Positions 15,634 to 24,735 of a stretch of DNA of 26,696 nucleotides are shown piece after piece. Source of the DNA: Methylococcaceae bacterium UBA1147 (GTDB lineage: Bacteria > Pseudomonadota > Gammaproteobacteria > Methylococcales > UBA1147); contig DBZZ01000025.1 of assembly GCA_002311315.1 (NCBI GenBank), positions 1 to 26,696 on the forward strand. Direction: 5' to 3'. The position numbers and the translations under genes were made by a program. The notes under the pieces were generated by a model. That model saw only the letters and a program-made list of their open reading frames with translations, made no database searches and was not told the DNA's origin. Within the stretch, counting starts at the first letter, position 1, and every line of letters starts with the position of its first letter.

Positions 15634-18600
15634 CTAGCCCACCCAAGAACGGGCATTTCTAAAGAAAACAGCCCATGGACTAAACTCTCCCCAGGCCGGA
15701 TCTCCCCAAGTGTTCTGAAAGGTCCTGAAACACCGTTCCGGATGCGGCATCATGATGGTAAAACGCCCGTCCGCATTGGTCACACCGGTAATCCCTCCGG
15801 GTGACCCGTTCGGGTTGAACGGATACTGATCTGTTTCACGGCCATAATGGTCGATGTAGCGCAAAGCCACTGTAGATTCGCCGGAACCGGTTTCAGAAGT
15901 GCTGGAAAATTCGGCCCGCCCTTCTCCATGCGCAACGCACACCGGGATTTTCCAACCTTCCATGCCCCGCAAGAAGATCGATGCGGATTCCTGCACTTCG
16001 ACCATGACCACCCGGGCTTCAAACTGCTCGGACCGGTTTCGCACAAAACGCGGCCATTCGTCGGCACCCGGAATAATATGGGTCAGCCCGCTTAGCATCT
16101 GACATCCGTTACAGACACCTAGCCCGAAGCTATCCTCCCGGTTAAAAAACTCCATGAACTGGTCGCGCAGACCGGGATCGAACCTGACCAACTGCGCCCA
16201 GCCCCTTCCGGCACCCAGCACGTCCCCATACGAAAAACCGCCGCAGGCCACCAGGCCGCGGAAATTCTGCAAACTCGTTCGACCTTCCCGCAAGTCGTTC
16301 ATGTGGACATCGATGCTGGAAAAACCGGCCTCGTCAAATGCGGCTGCCATTTCAACATGCCCATTAACACCCTGCTCCCTGAGAATGGCCACCGCTGGCC
16401 GCCGGGTATGAACAAAGGGAACGCCGGAAAGCTGTTCAGCAGAAAAACCAGATCCCGACCCCAGGCCCGGATCATCGTCATCCCCGATGGTCTCGAATTC
16501 CTCTTTTGCACACTCAGGATTGTCACGGATCGATTGCATGCAGAAACTGGTCATCGCCCAGTTTTTTTGCAATCCTGCGCGCGAACCCACAAAGAATCGA
16601 TTGCCGGAATAATCGAAGCGCAGGCTCTGTTCCTTACAGGCTGTACCGATGCGATGCGCACATCGACCCAGCCCTGCATCGCTCAAACTGTCTAGAACAA
16701 AACGAGTATCTCCGGAGCGGACCTGGATTACCGCACCAAGTTCCTCGGTAAACAGAACGGCCAGCGGGTCCTGACCCAGATCGCCCAGTTCGACCTGCAA
16801 TCCGCAGCGTCCCGCGAAAGCCATTTCAGCCAAGGTAACGAAGAGCCCGCCGTCCGACCGGTCATGGTAAGCCAGCAGCTGGTTCTGACGGTTCAAAAAC
16901 TGAATGCAGTTAAAAAATCTCTTGAACTGGCCGGCGTCTTCAAGGTCCGGACATTCCGATCCCAACTGGGAATAAACCTGGGCAAGTGCCGACCCACCCA
17001 ACCGGTTCCTACCGCCGCCTAGGTCAATGAGCACAAGATCGGTATCACCTTGATCAAGGACCAGACGAGGTGTCAATGTACGCCGGATATCGGCAACCGG
17101 AGCAAACGCAGAAATGATCAGTGACACGGGTGATGTCACTACCTTTTCCTCTCCGTTTTCTTGCCAGACGGTCCTCATGGACAGCGAATCTTTCCCAACC
17201 GGAATTGCAATACCCAACGCCGGACAGAGTTCTAGACCCACCGCCTGTACCGTTTGGTACAAAGCCGCGTCCTGGCCTTCGCTGCCAGCCGCGGCCATCC
17301 AGTTGGCAGAAAGCTTCACCTCACCCAGCGAATCAATCTGCGCCGCCGCCAGGTTGGCAAGCGCCTCGCCCACCGCCATGCGGCCCGAGGCAGGCGCGCT
17401 GCTTAGTGCCAACGGGCTGCGTTCCCCCATGGCCATGGCCTCCCCGGTATGACTGCGAAAGCCGGACGCAGTAACCGCCACATCTGCAACCGGCACCTGC
17501 CATGGACCCACCATCTGATCACGAGCAACCAGCCCTGTGACCGACCTGTCACCTATGGTGACGAGGAAATTCTTGCCTGCCACTGCAGGTAGCTGAAGAA
17601 CCCGTCGCACTGCTTCCTCAACGGTGACATCATGCAGGACCAGCGAACTGCACTGGCTGTACTGTGCCTCGGCGGTTCTGTGCATCTTTGGTGGTTTACC
17701 AAACAGCAGGGACATCGGTATGTCAATCGCGTTGCATCCGTTTTCCTCATCGTGCAGGGTCAAGTGTTCTTCTTCGGTCGCGTAACCAATCACCGCAAAC
17801 GGACAATTCTCCCGTTCACATATGGCAGAAAAGGGGGGCAGGGATTGCTCCTCGATTACCAGCACATAACGTTCCTGTGCTTCATTACACCAGACCTGCA
17901 ACGGCGACATCGACGGATCGACATTGGGAATTCTCGACAGTTCAATCCGGCCACCCCGGTCGCTGTCATGGAGGATTTCCGGCACCGCATTCGACAGGCC
18001 ACCGGCGCCGACATCGTGGATCGACAAGATCGGGTTGTTCTGCCGGCTGCTGCAGGTGTTGATGACTTCCTGGCAGCGCCGCTGCATTTCCGGATTCTCG
18101 CGCTGAACCGATGCAAAATCGAGCGCCTCCGATCCGATCCCGGTCGCCTGCGACGAAGCTGCACCCCCACCGAGGCCAATCAGCATTGCCGGCCCGCCAA
18201 GCACCACAACCCGCGCGCCAACGGGTATCCTTTTCTTTTCGATGTTTCCCGAACGAATGTTTCCCATCCCACCGGCGATCATGATCGGCTTGTGATATCC
18301 CGACCGCTGACCTTTATGCCCGATTTGTTCAAACGTACGGAAATACCCGCACAGATTTGGCCTTCCGAATTCGTTGTTGAATGCAGCGCAACCAATCGGC
18401 CCTTCGAGCATGATATCTAGTGCCGATGCGATACGGTCCGGTTTCGAGAAATCCGTTTCCCAATCCTGGTTCAGTCCTGGGATAAACAGGTTGGAAACTG
18501 AAAAACCGGCCAGCCCCGCCTTTGTATGCGAACCCCGACCCGTCGCTCCCTCGTCGCGTATTTCCCCGCCCGAACCCGTAGCGGCTCCCGGGAATGGAGA

Positions 18601-19512
18601 AATTGCCGTTGGATGATTATGCGTCTCCACCTTCATGAGTATCTGCACAGGTTCCTGGTGGTAACGGTATTCACCACTGGCCTGGTCACGGTAGAAAGCC
18701 TCTGCCCGATGACCTTCCATCACCGAGGCATTGTCATGATAGGCTGAGAGGATTCCACCGGGACTCGAATCCGAGGTAAACCGGATCATGTCAAACAGAC
18801 TGTATTCCTGGATTTCGCCGTCCAGAGTCCAACTGGCATTGAAGATCTTGTGCCGACAATGCTCCGAGTTGGCCTGGGCAAACATCATCAGCTCGACATC
18901 AAAGGGATCCCTGCCCAGAGCCCGAAAACTTTCTTCCAGGTAGATCAATTCATCATCCGACAGCGCCAGCCCGAGCCGAAGATTGGTTTCAACCAGATCG
19001 GCCCAGGATGCACCGACCCATGACAGCTGCTCAAGCACTCCACGCTCTCCGGATTCAAATATCCGGTTTTCCTCGGTGTCGTCCAGAACCGTCTGCGTCA
19101 TGCGGTCGAACAACAGGGGAAGAATGGCAGATCTGGAACAACCAGAGAGTGGTTGTCCGCTGCGGGTCGAAAACAAATAGATAATGCCGCGTTCAATGCG
19201 AATGACACCGGACAGGCCGCATCCACGCGCAATTTCGGTGGCCTTGGTGGACCAGGGGGTGATGGTGCCAGTCCTCGGGGCGATCACGAGCGAGTCATGT
19301 TGTTCGAAGCATGACCCGGGCCTTTCGCCGTAACTAAGGAGTTCGGATAAAAGGTCCATCGCCCGTTCATCGAGTCCGGATTCCAACTCAACATAGTGCT
19401 GGAACCGGGCTTCCAATGCCCGAAGGTCGGGCTCTAGTTCTTGCAAATCGCTGAACAGTCTTTGCTGTCTGAACACAGACAGGGCCCGCCCACCGGGCTG
19501 TTTAATGATCAT
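15634..19512 (-). CDS. purL: Phosphoribosylformylglycinamidine synthase, single-chain PurL
   Basis: PurL performs the fourth step of purine synthesis, turning FGAR, glutamine and ATP into FGAM. This is the large gammaproteobacterial form (1292 residues; E. coli 1295) with an N-terminal PurS-like part, two AIR-synthase-like halves (FAQANSEHCRHK, ETHNHPTAISP, GAATGSGGEIRDE, then HDRSDGGL in the second half) and a C-terminal glutaminase domain. The glutaminase triad is visible: C1134 in GVCNGCQM, H1257 and E1259 in MPHPERCF. No frameshift or gap is apparent against the E. coli protein. The ATG lacks a good ribosome binding site. It lies 47 bases after bamC, probably in a dapA-bamC-purL transcript. 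Confidence 0.97.
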   Translation of the reverse strand: MIIKQPGGRALSVFRQQRLFSDLQELEPDLRALEARFQHYVELESGLDERAMDLLSELLSYGERPGSCFEQHDSLVIAPRTGTITPWSTKATEIARGCGLSGVIRIERGIIYLFSTRSGQPLSGCSRSAILPLLFDRMTQTVLDDTEENRIFESGERGVLEQLSWVGASWADLVETNLRLGLALSDDELIYLEESFRALGRDPFDVELMMFAQANSEHCRHKIFNASWTLDGEIQEYSLFDMIRFTSDSSPGGILSAYHDNASVMEGHRAEAFYRDQASGEYRYHQEPVQILMKVETHNHPTAISPFPGAATGSGGEIRDEGATGRGSHTKAGLAGFSVSNLFIPGLNQDWETDFSKPDRIASALDIMLEGPIGCAAFNNEFGRPNLCGYFRTFEQIGHKGQRSGYHKPIMIAGGMGNIRSGNIEKKRIPVGARVVVLGGPAMLIGLGGGAASSQATGIGSEALDFASVQRENPEMQRRCQEVINTCSSRQNNPILSIHDVGAGGLSNAVPEILHDSDRGGRIELSRIPNVDPSMSPLQVWCNEAQERYVLVIEEQSLPPFSAICERENCPFAVIGYATEEEHLTLHDEENGCNAIDIPMSLLFGKPPKMHRTAEAQYSQCSSLVLHDVTVEEAVRRVLQLPAVAGKNFLVTIGDRSVTGLVARDQMVGPWQVPVADVAVTASGFRSHTGEAMAMGERSPLALSSAPASGRMAVGEALANLAAAQIDSLGEVKLSANWMAAAGSEGQDAALYQTVQAVGLELCPALGIAIPVGKDSLSMRTVWQENGEEKVVTSPVSLIISAFAPVADIRRTLTPRLVLDQGDTDLVLIDLGGGRNRLGGSALAQVYSQLGSECPDLEDAGQFKRFFNCIQFLNRQNQLLAYHDRSDGGLFVTLAEMAFAGRCGLQVELGDLGQDPLAVLFTEELGAVIQVRSGDTRFVLDSLSDAGLGRCAHRIGTACKEQSLRFDYSGNRFFVGSRAGLQKNWAMTSFCMQSIRDNPECAKEEFETIGDDDDPGLGSGSGFSAEQLSGVPFVHTRRPAVAILREQGVNGHVEMAAAFDEAGFSSIDVHMNDLREGRTSLQNFRGLVACGGFSYGDVLGAGRGWAQLVRFDPGLRDQFMEFFNREDSFGLGVCNGCQMLSGLTHIIPGADEWPRFVRNRSEQFEARVVMVEVQESASIFLRGMEGWKIPVCVAHGEGRAEFSSTSETGSGESTVALRYIDHYGRETDQYPFNPNGSPGGITGVTNADGRFTIMMPHPERCFRTFQNTWGDPAWGEFSPWAVFFRNARSWVG

Positions 19513-19559
19513 ATGATTCGGAGACTGTTTCGATCAATGGAAATCAGACGGCTGTAACC

Positions 19560-20261
19560 CTATCTTTCCGCCAGTTGCTGGTCAATCTTTTCCCTGATCA
19601 TTTGCAACAGATCGACTCCGGTCCCGCCGGACAAGGCATCATCAGCCTCATCAAGGATCCACACTTCCGTCTTGTCTGCTCGCCTGCGGACGCTGACCCG
19701 CAGGTGCAGTTCCTCAGTCCAGCCCGGCTCTGTGAAAAAGGCTGACAGGAACCCGCCATCCTCATCATTTTTATGTTCGAAGATGACATAATAGATCCCA
19801 TCCGTACGGTTTAGGTCCTCTACTTCGATTTCCAGGCGGCTCAAGGCACGGCCGACCATCCTCCAGGCAATGGAGAATTCGTCGTCAATGGTGATGTAAA
19901 CGCCCTCGTCAGACCGTTCCACGGGTGGCTTTAACACGGCCTGTTTGATATCCGGAATGCCTGTTCCTATACCCGGAGCCTGCCCGATCCCCTGCATGGC
20001 AGCGATGCCGTCGGAAATGCCAACCCCGATTGTGTCTATAGACGGAATCGGAGATTTTTCGATGCTGAAAGCCGTCAGATCCGGTGGAATTTCGAGGGGT
20101 GCAATCTGCTCGCTGTATTTGTATTCCCTCTGACGATCCGGGAATACATTCCCAAGAAAGCCGCAACCCTGGAGCGTCCCGAAGGTCAGTAATACGGTTA
20201 GAATACGCATTGGAATCGGTCGCATGACAGGACTGAATAGGGCCTTTCGGCTACGTTTCAC
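19560..20261 (-). CDS. bamC: BamC-like outer membrane assembly lipoprotein, short form
   Basis: A lipoprotein of the BAM complex, recognised by its lipobox LQGC (acylated C33), the LEIPPDLT segment at 56-63 in the unstructured N-terminal part, and a helix-grip domain from about 118 (VYITIDDEFSIAWRMVGRAL onward). E. coli BamC is 344 residues with two helix-grip domains; this one has 233 and room for one. Between lies a Gly/Ile-rich linker (about 77-105). The GTG at 20261 directly abuts the dapA stop and has AGGA six bases upstream, so I chose it; ATGs at codon 13 or 18 would give a more usual signal peptide length. dapA-bamC order is the classical one. Confidence 0.85.
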   Translation of the reverse strand: MKRSRKALFSPVMRPIPMRILTVLLTFGTLQGCGFLGNVFPDRQREYKYSEQIAPLEIPPDLTAFSIEKSPIPSIDTIGVGISDGIAAMQGIGQAPGIGTGIPDIKQAVLKPPVERSDEGVYITIDDEFSIAWRMVGRALSRLEIEVEDLNRTDGIYYVIFEHKNDEDGGFLSAFFTEPGWTEELHLRVSVRRRADKTEVWILDEADDALSGGTGVDLLQMIREKIDQQLAER

Positions 20262-21134
20262 TCAGATTCCTGCTTGGTCCATCGCGTCACGAACCAGTTG
20301 CCTGAAATCATCCTGCAGCCATGTGAGCGGAAGACGTATTCCGCAATCGATCAATCCCATTTCATGAACTGCCCATTTCGCAGGGATCGGATTGGACTCA
20401 ACGAAAAGCTGCTTGTGCAGGCCGGCGATACTGCTGTCGTATTGTTCCGCGACTTGCCGATCCCCGGCAATTGCAGCCTTACACATCTTGTGCATGAGAG
20501 CGGGCGCGACATTTGCCGTCACGGAAATCACGCCAACACCGCCCTGCAGACAAAACTCGCAGGCCGTCTCATCATCTCCCGAATACATGGGAAAGTCTTC
20601 ACCGCAAAGTTCGCGGATCTGGTGAACTCTGTCGAGTTCACCAGTCGCTTCCTTGATTCCTGCGATATTCTCTACAGGAGCCAACCTCGCAACGGTTTCC
20701 GGTAGCATATCACAGGCGGTGCGGCCCGGGACGTTATAAAGGATCTGCGGTATGTCCACCGCCTCTGCCACAGCCTTGTAATGCAGGTAAAGACCCTCCT
20801 GGGTCGGCTTGTTATAATAGGGGGTGACCAGCAGGCAGGCATCGGCACCGCAGTCCTTGGCCCTGCGAGTTAGTGAAATGGCCTCCGCCGTGGAATTGGC
20901 CCCGGTACCCGCGATCACTGGAACACGAGCACGGGCCGTACTGACAACCTGACGTATTACGGCGCAATGCTCCTCTTCGTTCAGTGTTGCCGATTCGCCG
21001 GTTGTTCCGACGGCAACAAGGGCGTCTGTTCCCTGTTCAATATGATGTTCGATCAAGCGATCGAGACTGGCCTGGTCGAGTGAGCCGTCAAGATGCATCG
21101 GCGTCACCAATGCAACAATACTGCCCTTAATCAT
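20262..21134 (-). CDS. dapA: 4-hydroxy-tetrahydrodipicolinate synthase
   Basis: DapA condenses pyruvate with aspartate semialdehyde, the first committed step to diaminopimelate and lysine. From the ATG at 21134 the protein has 290 residues (E. coli 292), and catalytic positions align exactly: T44, T45 in VGTTGES, Y107, Y133 in LYNVPGRT, R138, and the Schiff-base lysine K161 in GIKEATGE. The frame is open 22 codons further upstream, but that part overlaps the promoter, and GGTGGGG lies eight bases before the chosen ATG. bamC begins immediately after its stop, so the two are coupled. The diaminopimelate product also feeds peptidoglycan. Confidence 0.96.
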   Translation of the reverse strand: MIKGSIVALVTPMHLDGSLDQASLDRLIEHHIEQGTDALVAVGTTGESATLNEEEHCAVIRQVVSTARARVPVIAGTGANSTAEAISLTRRAKDCGADACLLVTPYYNKPTQEGLYLHYKAVAEAVDIPQILYNVPGRTACDMLPETVARLAPVENIAGIKEATGELDRVHQIRELCGEDFPMYSGDDETACEFCLQGGVGVISVTANVAPALMHKMCKAAIAGDRQVAEQYDSSIAGLHKQLFVESNPIPAKWAVHEMGLIDCGIRLPLTWLQDDFRQLVRDAMDQAGI

Positions 21135-21163
21135 CCCTATTGCCCCACCTAGATAAATAGGCA

Positions 21164-21193
21164 ATTTTACCGTGCACGCTGCCGTTCTGACAA
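21164..21193 (-). promoter_or_regulatory. Sigma70-like promoter of dapA-bamC(-purL)
   Basis: On the minus strand, TTGTCA (21193-21188; 5 of 6 to the -35 consensus) and TAAAAT (21169-21164; 5 of 6 to the -10 consensus) are 18 bases apart. Transcription would begin near 21157, about 22 bases before the dapA ATG, leaving room for its ribosome binding site. Confidence 0.6.
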
Positions 21194-21262
21194 GCAACAA
21201 CCGTTGACCTCATAACGTTCGAGACATTATCCTTTCGTTCGCCCTTCCTGCCGAAAAACACA

Positions 21263-22087
21263 ATGAACCTTCAAACCCTTCTGCGACAAGACAAGCCCTT
21301 GATCATGGGAATACTGAATCTGACGCCGGATAGCTTCTCCGACGGTGGCAGTCATATAGATCGGGGCAATGCAGTTCAGTTTGCACTGAAGATGGTTCGG
21401 GAAGGTGCCGACATTATTGACGTTGGCGGCGAATCAACGAGACCTGGATCAACAAAGGTGTCCGCAACCGAACAGATCCGACGGGTCGAAAGCGTGATCT
21501 CCTCGTTACGCAAGACCTTGCCGGCCGAAGTACCCATCAGTATCGATACGACACGATCCGAGGTCGCCCACGCTGCTGTCAACGCCGGCGCATCGATACT
21601 CAACGATGTCACTGCGGGATGCGACGACAATCAGATGTTTTCCCTGGCAGCTGATAAAAACATCCCTCTGGTCCTGATGCACATGCAGGGCACGCCACAG
21701 ACCATGCAACACGACCCAAGCTATGACGATGTGATCGGAGAAATCAGTTCATTTCTGGTTCAGCAGGCCAGACAGGCAGAACAGGCCGGGGTCTCGAAGC
21801 GAAACATCGTGATCGACCCGGGTATCGGGTTCGGCAAAACCCGCAATCACAACATGGAGTTGATGGCCAACCTGAAATCCTTTGTGGACATCGGATACCC
21901 GGTGCTTCTGGGGGCCAGTCGAAAACGGTTTCTGGGTTCCATCAGCAAGGAAACAGAAGCCTCTAATCTGGTCGGGGCGACCTGCGCCACCACCGTTCTC
22001 GGCGTACAGGCCGGCGTTCGGATCTTCCGTGTACACGATGTACTGCCCAATCGTCAGGCGGCAGATGTCGCCTTCCATACCGGCTAG
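21263..22087 (+). CDS. folP: Dihydropteroate synthase
   Basis: FolP joins p-aminobenzoate to the pterin pyrophosphate in folate synthesis and is the sulfonamide target. The 274-residue TIM barrel has GILNLTPDSFSDGG at 16-29, DVGGESTRPG at 53-62, SIDTTR at 93-98, NDVTAG at 114-119, MHMQGTP at 139-145, DPGIGFGKT at 185-193 and GASRKRF at 217-223, all family signatures. It is divergent from dapA across 128 bases; a TTGACC at 21204-21209 could be a -35, with CATTAT (21225-21230) as a -10 at a short 15-base spacing. No ribosome binding site is evident. The usual neighbours ftsH and glmM are absent. Confidence 0.96.
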   Translation: MNLQTLLRQDKPLIMGILNLTPDSFSDGGSHIDRGNAVQFALKMVREGADIIDVGGESTRPGSTKVSATEQIRRVESVISSLRKTLPAEVPISIDTTRSEVAHAAVNAGASILNDVTAGCDDNQMFSLAADKNIPLVLMHMQGTPQTMQHDPSYDDVIGEISSFLVQQARQAEQAGVSKRNIVIDPGIGFGKTRNHNMELMANLKSFVDIGYPVLLGASRKRFLGSISKETEASNLVGATCATTVLGVQAGVRIFRVHDVLPNRQAADVAFHTG

Positions 22088-22388
22088 GCAATTGTTAACA
22101 CCGGTTATAGTGAGCCTCGGCATCACCGTGATCAGTCGTCCTCACAGGCCAGTGCAACGCTTGCTGGTCATCGCGCATAACACCCTATATCAATCAATCT
22201 GTTCTGGGCTGAAACTCAGGAATTGCCGCTCGATCCGTCAAAATGCTGCAGGTACTGCTCTGGTGCCACCCAGCCGATGAAGGACCAAAGCTGCGAAGTA
22301 GCGACGCGATGCGAAGTCCTCTATGGCACAGGAGCATGATTAAGTCCTATAATGCGCGGAATTTATCATCCTTCCGCAGACCACCCCA
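22088..22388. other. 301-bp stretch without a gene between folP and gshA
   Basis: No frame here carries a convincing gene. TATAAT at 22348-22353 is a perfect -10 match about 36 bases before gshA, but the best -35 at 17 bases (GGCACA) is poor. An 8-base direct repeat TGCGAAGT occurs at 22292-22299 and 22310-22317. Read on the minus strand, 22320-22219 is open for about 33 codons containing a protein-like run (FIGWVAPEQYLQHF), yet it has no start or ribosome binding site; it may be a relic or chance. Confidence 0.4.
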
Positions 22389-23966
22389 TTGAACACGATT
22401 TTCGACAAACGCCTGAATCGCCTGGTCAACAGCAAGCTGCAGCATCTTCTCGCCGATGGTTTGAAGGGTGTCGAAAAAGAATGTCTGCGGATTAACCCGG
22501 ACGGCAAGATCGCGCAGACGCCGCACCCAACGGCCCTAGGATCGGCACTGACTCACCCCCATATCACCACCGATTATTCCGAGGCGCTACTCGAATTCAT
22601 CACCGAACCCTTTGCGAACTCGACAAACGTACTCTCCTTCCTGCGCAGGATTCATCAATTCGTTTACCGAAACATTGACCATGAACTGCTTCTTGCGAGC
22701 AGCATGCCTTGTGCGATTTTCGGTGACGCGAGCATCCCGATTGCAGAGTACGGCACATCCAATATCGGACTGATGAAACATGTCTACCGGCGCGGACTGG
22801 ACCACCGCTATGGGCGCTCCATGCAAACCATAGCCGGTGTCCATTTCAACTACTCGGTACCCGAAGCCTTCTGGCCGGCTTTCCAGCAACTGGAACAGAG
22901 TAACACCCCTCGACAGAGCTTCATTGCCGAACAGTATTTTGCAATGATTCGCAATTTCCATCGCCTCGGCTGGCTGATCCTGTATCTGTTCGGAGCATCG
23001 CCTGCACTCTGCAAATCCTTTCTCGAAGACCGCAAACCCCTGCATAACCAGTTCAGCGACTTCGACCCGTTTACGTTTTATAACCCTCACGCCACTTCGC
23101 TGCGAATGAGCGATATCGGCTACAAGAACAGCAACCAGGCGCAACTGAATATTTCGTACAACAACCTGAATGGCTATATTGAAAGCCTAACCAGGGCTAT
23201 CGAAACCCCGCATCCGGATTACCAAAAAATCGGCATCCGTAAGGATGGAGAATACCTACAGCTCAACGAAAACGTACTGCAAATCGAAAACGAGTATTAC
23301 AGCAACGTGCGGCCCAAACAGATCGCCCGTTCAGGGGAAAAGCCTACCCTGGCGCTGAAAAGGCGTGGCGTGCGTTATGTGGAAATTCGTTCACTCGATA
23401 TTGACCTGTTCAGCGACATTGGGGTCAGCGATCAGTCTCTCTGTTTCCTGGAAGCCCTGCTTCTGACCTGCCTGCTTGGAGAAAGCCCGGGCATGGGTCA
23501 AAACGAGGTAGCGGCAATCAATAAAAACTTGCTTCTCGTCGCACACTCGGGCAGGGATCCTGAACTTCTTCTGGATCGGGGTAACGGCAGCGTCAGGCTG
23601 CGCGACTGGGCGTTGGAAATCTGCGAATCCATGGTTGCCATCTGCGATATACTGGACACTAATCAGGGAGGACGGCGCTATACCGACGCCCTTGAGGCAC
23701 AGCTCATTGCCATTCGGGAACCCGAACATACACCATCTGCAAGAATCCTCAACGAGATGCGAAGCACCGGTGAATCATTCGCCGAATACAGTCTGCGGCT
23801 CTCTCGCCAATACGCCCTAGATCTACAGAATCAGGAATTGGGCGCAGAAAAGGAGGCCGTTTTCCGGGACATCGCCCGGCAATCCATCGACCAACAACGT
23901 CAACTGGAACAGGACAGCGGCGAAAGTTTCGAACACTTCTTGGATCGCTACTTCAACCAGAAATAA
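22389..23966 (+). CDS. gshA: Glutamate-cysteine ligase, E. coli GshA type
   Basis: GshA makes gamma-glutamylcysteine, the rate-limiting step to glutathione. The 525 residues align with the E. coli enzyme (518): GVEKECLRI at 27-35, ALGSALTHPHITTDYSEALLEFIT at 49-72 (ATP and metal site), YGTSNIGLMKHVYRRGL, TIAGVHFNYS, LFGASPALC, LQIENEYY and YVEIRSLDI. The reading frame starts at TTG; no in-frame ATG or GTG lies between it and the stop at 22350, and the E. coli gene also uses TTG. No Shine-Dalgarno sequence is seen, so expression may be modest. gshB is not in the window. cysH follows 26 bases later, linking cysteine supply and use. Confidence 0.95.
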   Translation: MNTIFDKRLNRLVNSKLQHLLADGLKGVEKECLRINPDGKIAQTPHPTALGSALTHPHITTDYSEALLEFITEPFANSTNVLSFLRRIHQFVYRNIDHELLLASSMPCAIFGDASIPIAEYGTSNIGLMKHVYRRGLDHRYGRSMQTIAGVHFNYSVPEAFWPAFQQLEQSNTPRQSFIAEQYFAMIRNFHRLGWLILYLFGASPALCKSFLEDRKPLHNQFSDFDPFTFYNPHATSLRMSDIGYKNSNQAQLNISYNNLNGYIESLTRAIETPHPDYQKIGIRKDGEYLQLNENVLQIENEYYSNVRPKQIARSGEKPTLALKRRGVRYVEIRSLDIDLFSDIGVSDQSLCFLEALLLTCLLGESPGMGQNEVAAINKNLLLVAHSGRDPELLLDRGNGSVRLRDWALEICESMVAICDILDTNQGGRRYTDALEAQLIAIREPEHTPSARILNEMRSTGESFAEYSLRLSRQYALDLQNQELGAEKEAVFRDIARQSIDQQRQLEQDSGESFEHFLDRYFNQK

Positions 23967-23992
23967 ATCACCATACCTGTCTTTCCTTTATC

Positions 23993-24712
23993 ATGGATAT
24001 TGAACAAATCACCGTAACCCTAGCCTCCGAACTGGCCGACAAAAACCCACGAATCATCCTCAAAACCGCTATTCAGCACTTCGACAATATCGCCCTTTCT
24101 TTCAGCGGAGCCGAAGATGTGGCGCTGGTCGACATGGCCCTGAAAATCAAACCCGACCTCAATGTCTTCGTACTCGATACCGGACGCCTGCATCCAGAAA
24201 CCTACCGATTTCTGGAGAAAGTGCGGAGCCATTACGGGATCAAACTGGATGTCCAGTACCCGGATCATTCGACGCTTGAAACCTTCGTTCGGGAACGGGG
24301 TTTGTTCAGTTTCTACACCGAAGGGCACGAAGCCTGCTGCAAGATCCGCAAGGTTGATCCATTGAGGCGTAAACTCGGCACGGTCGATGCCTGGATAACC
24401 GGACAACGAAAGGACCAGAGTGCTACCCGTGAAAACCTCCCCGAGGTTCAGATTGACTCGGCCTTTTCTTCCCCGGATCACACGCTCGTAAAATTCAATC
24501 CTCTCGCCAACTGGAGCTCACAGCAGGTGTGGGATCACATCAAGGCCTACCAGGTGCCTTTTAACGAATTGCATTCACAAGGGTACCGGAGCATCGGCTG
24601 CGAACCCTGTACGCGGACTACTCTTCCGTATCAGTCGGAACGTGAAGGCCGATGGTGGTGGGAAGATGCAAGCAAAAAAGAATGCGGTCTCCACAACAAC
24701 CTTAAGAACTGA
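23993..24712 (+). CDS. cysH: Assimilatory APS reductase (iron-sulfur CysH)
   Basis: CysH reduces activated sulfate to sulfite with thioredoxin. The 239-residue protein has a PP-loop (SFSGAEDV, 36-43), LDTGRLHPETY at 61-71, and a catalytic cysteine in KKECGLH (C231). A CC pair (C115, C116) and CEPC (C203, C206) supply the four ligands of the [4Fe-4S] cluster, which marks enzymes using adenylyl sulfate (APS), as in Pseudomonas, rather than the cluster-less PAPS reductase of E. coli. So sulfate reduction here likely skips the APS kinase step, though some cluster enzymes accept both. It follows gshA on the same strand and is convergent with cysB 23 bases away. Confidence 0.94.
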   Translation: MDIEQITVTLASELADKNPRIILKTAIQHFDNIALSFSGAEDVALVDMALKIKPDLNVFVLDTGRLHPETYRFLEKVRSHYGIKLDVQYPDHSTLETFVRERGLFSFYTEGHEACCKIRKVDPLRRKLGTVDAWITGQRKDQSATRENLPEVQIDSAFSSPDHTLVKFNPLANWSSQQVWDHIKAYQVPFNELHSQGYRSIGCEPCTRTTLPYQSEREGRWWWEDASKKECGLHNNLKN

Positions 24713-24735
24713 AAGAATCGCTTGCGGTATCCGAA

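Noticed and set aside
17632..18420. 262-codon plus-strand open frame opposite purL
   Set aside because: Antisense to conserved PurL motifs and without recognisable protein features.
21135..21200. 22-codon upstream extension of the dapA frame
   Set aside because: It overlaps the predicted dapA promoter; the internal ATG matches the family start and has a good ribosome binding site.
22324..22340. Possible sigma54 promoter (TGGCAC) before gshA
   Set aside because: The downstream GC element at the required spacing is CATG rather than TTGC, so the -12 part is missing.
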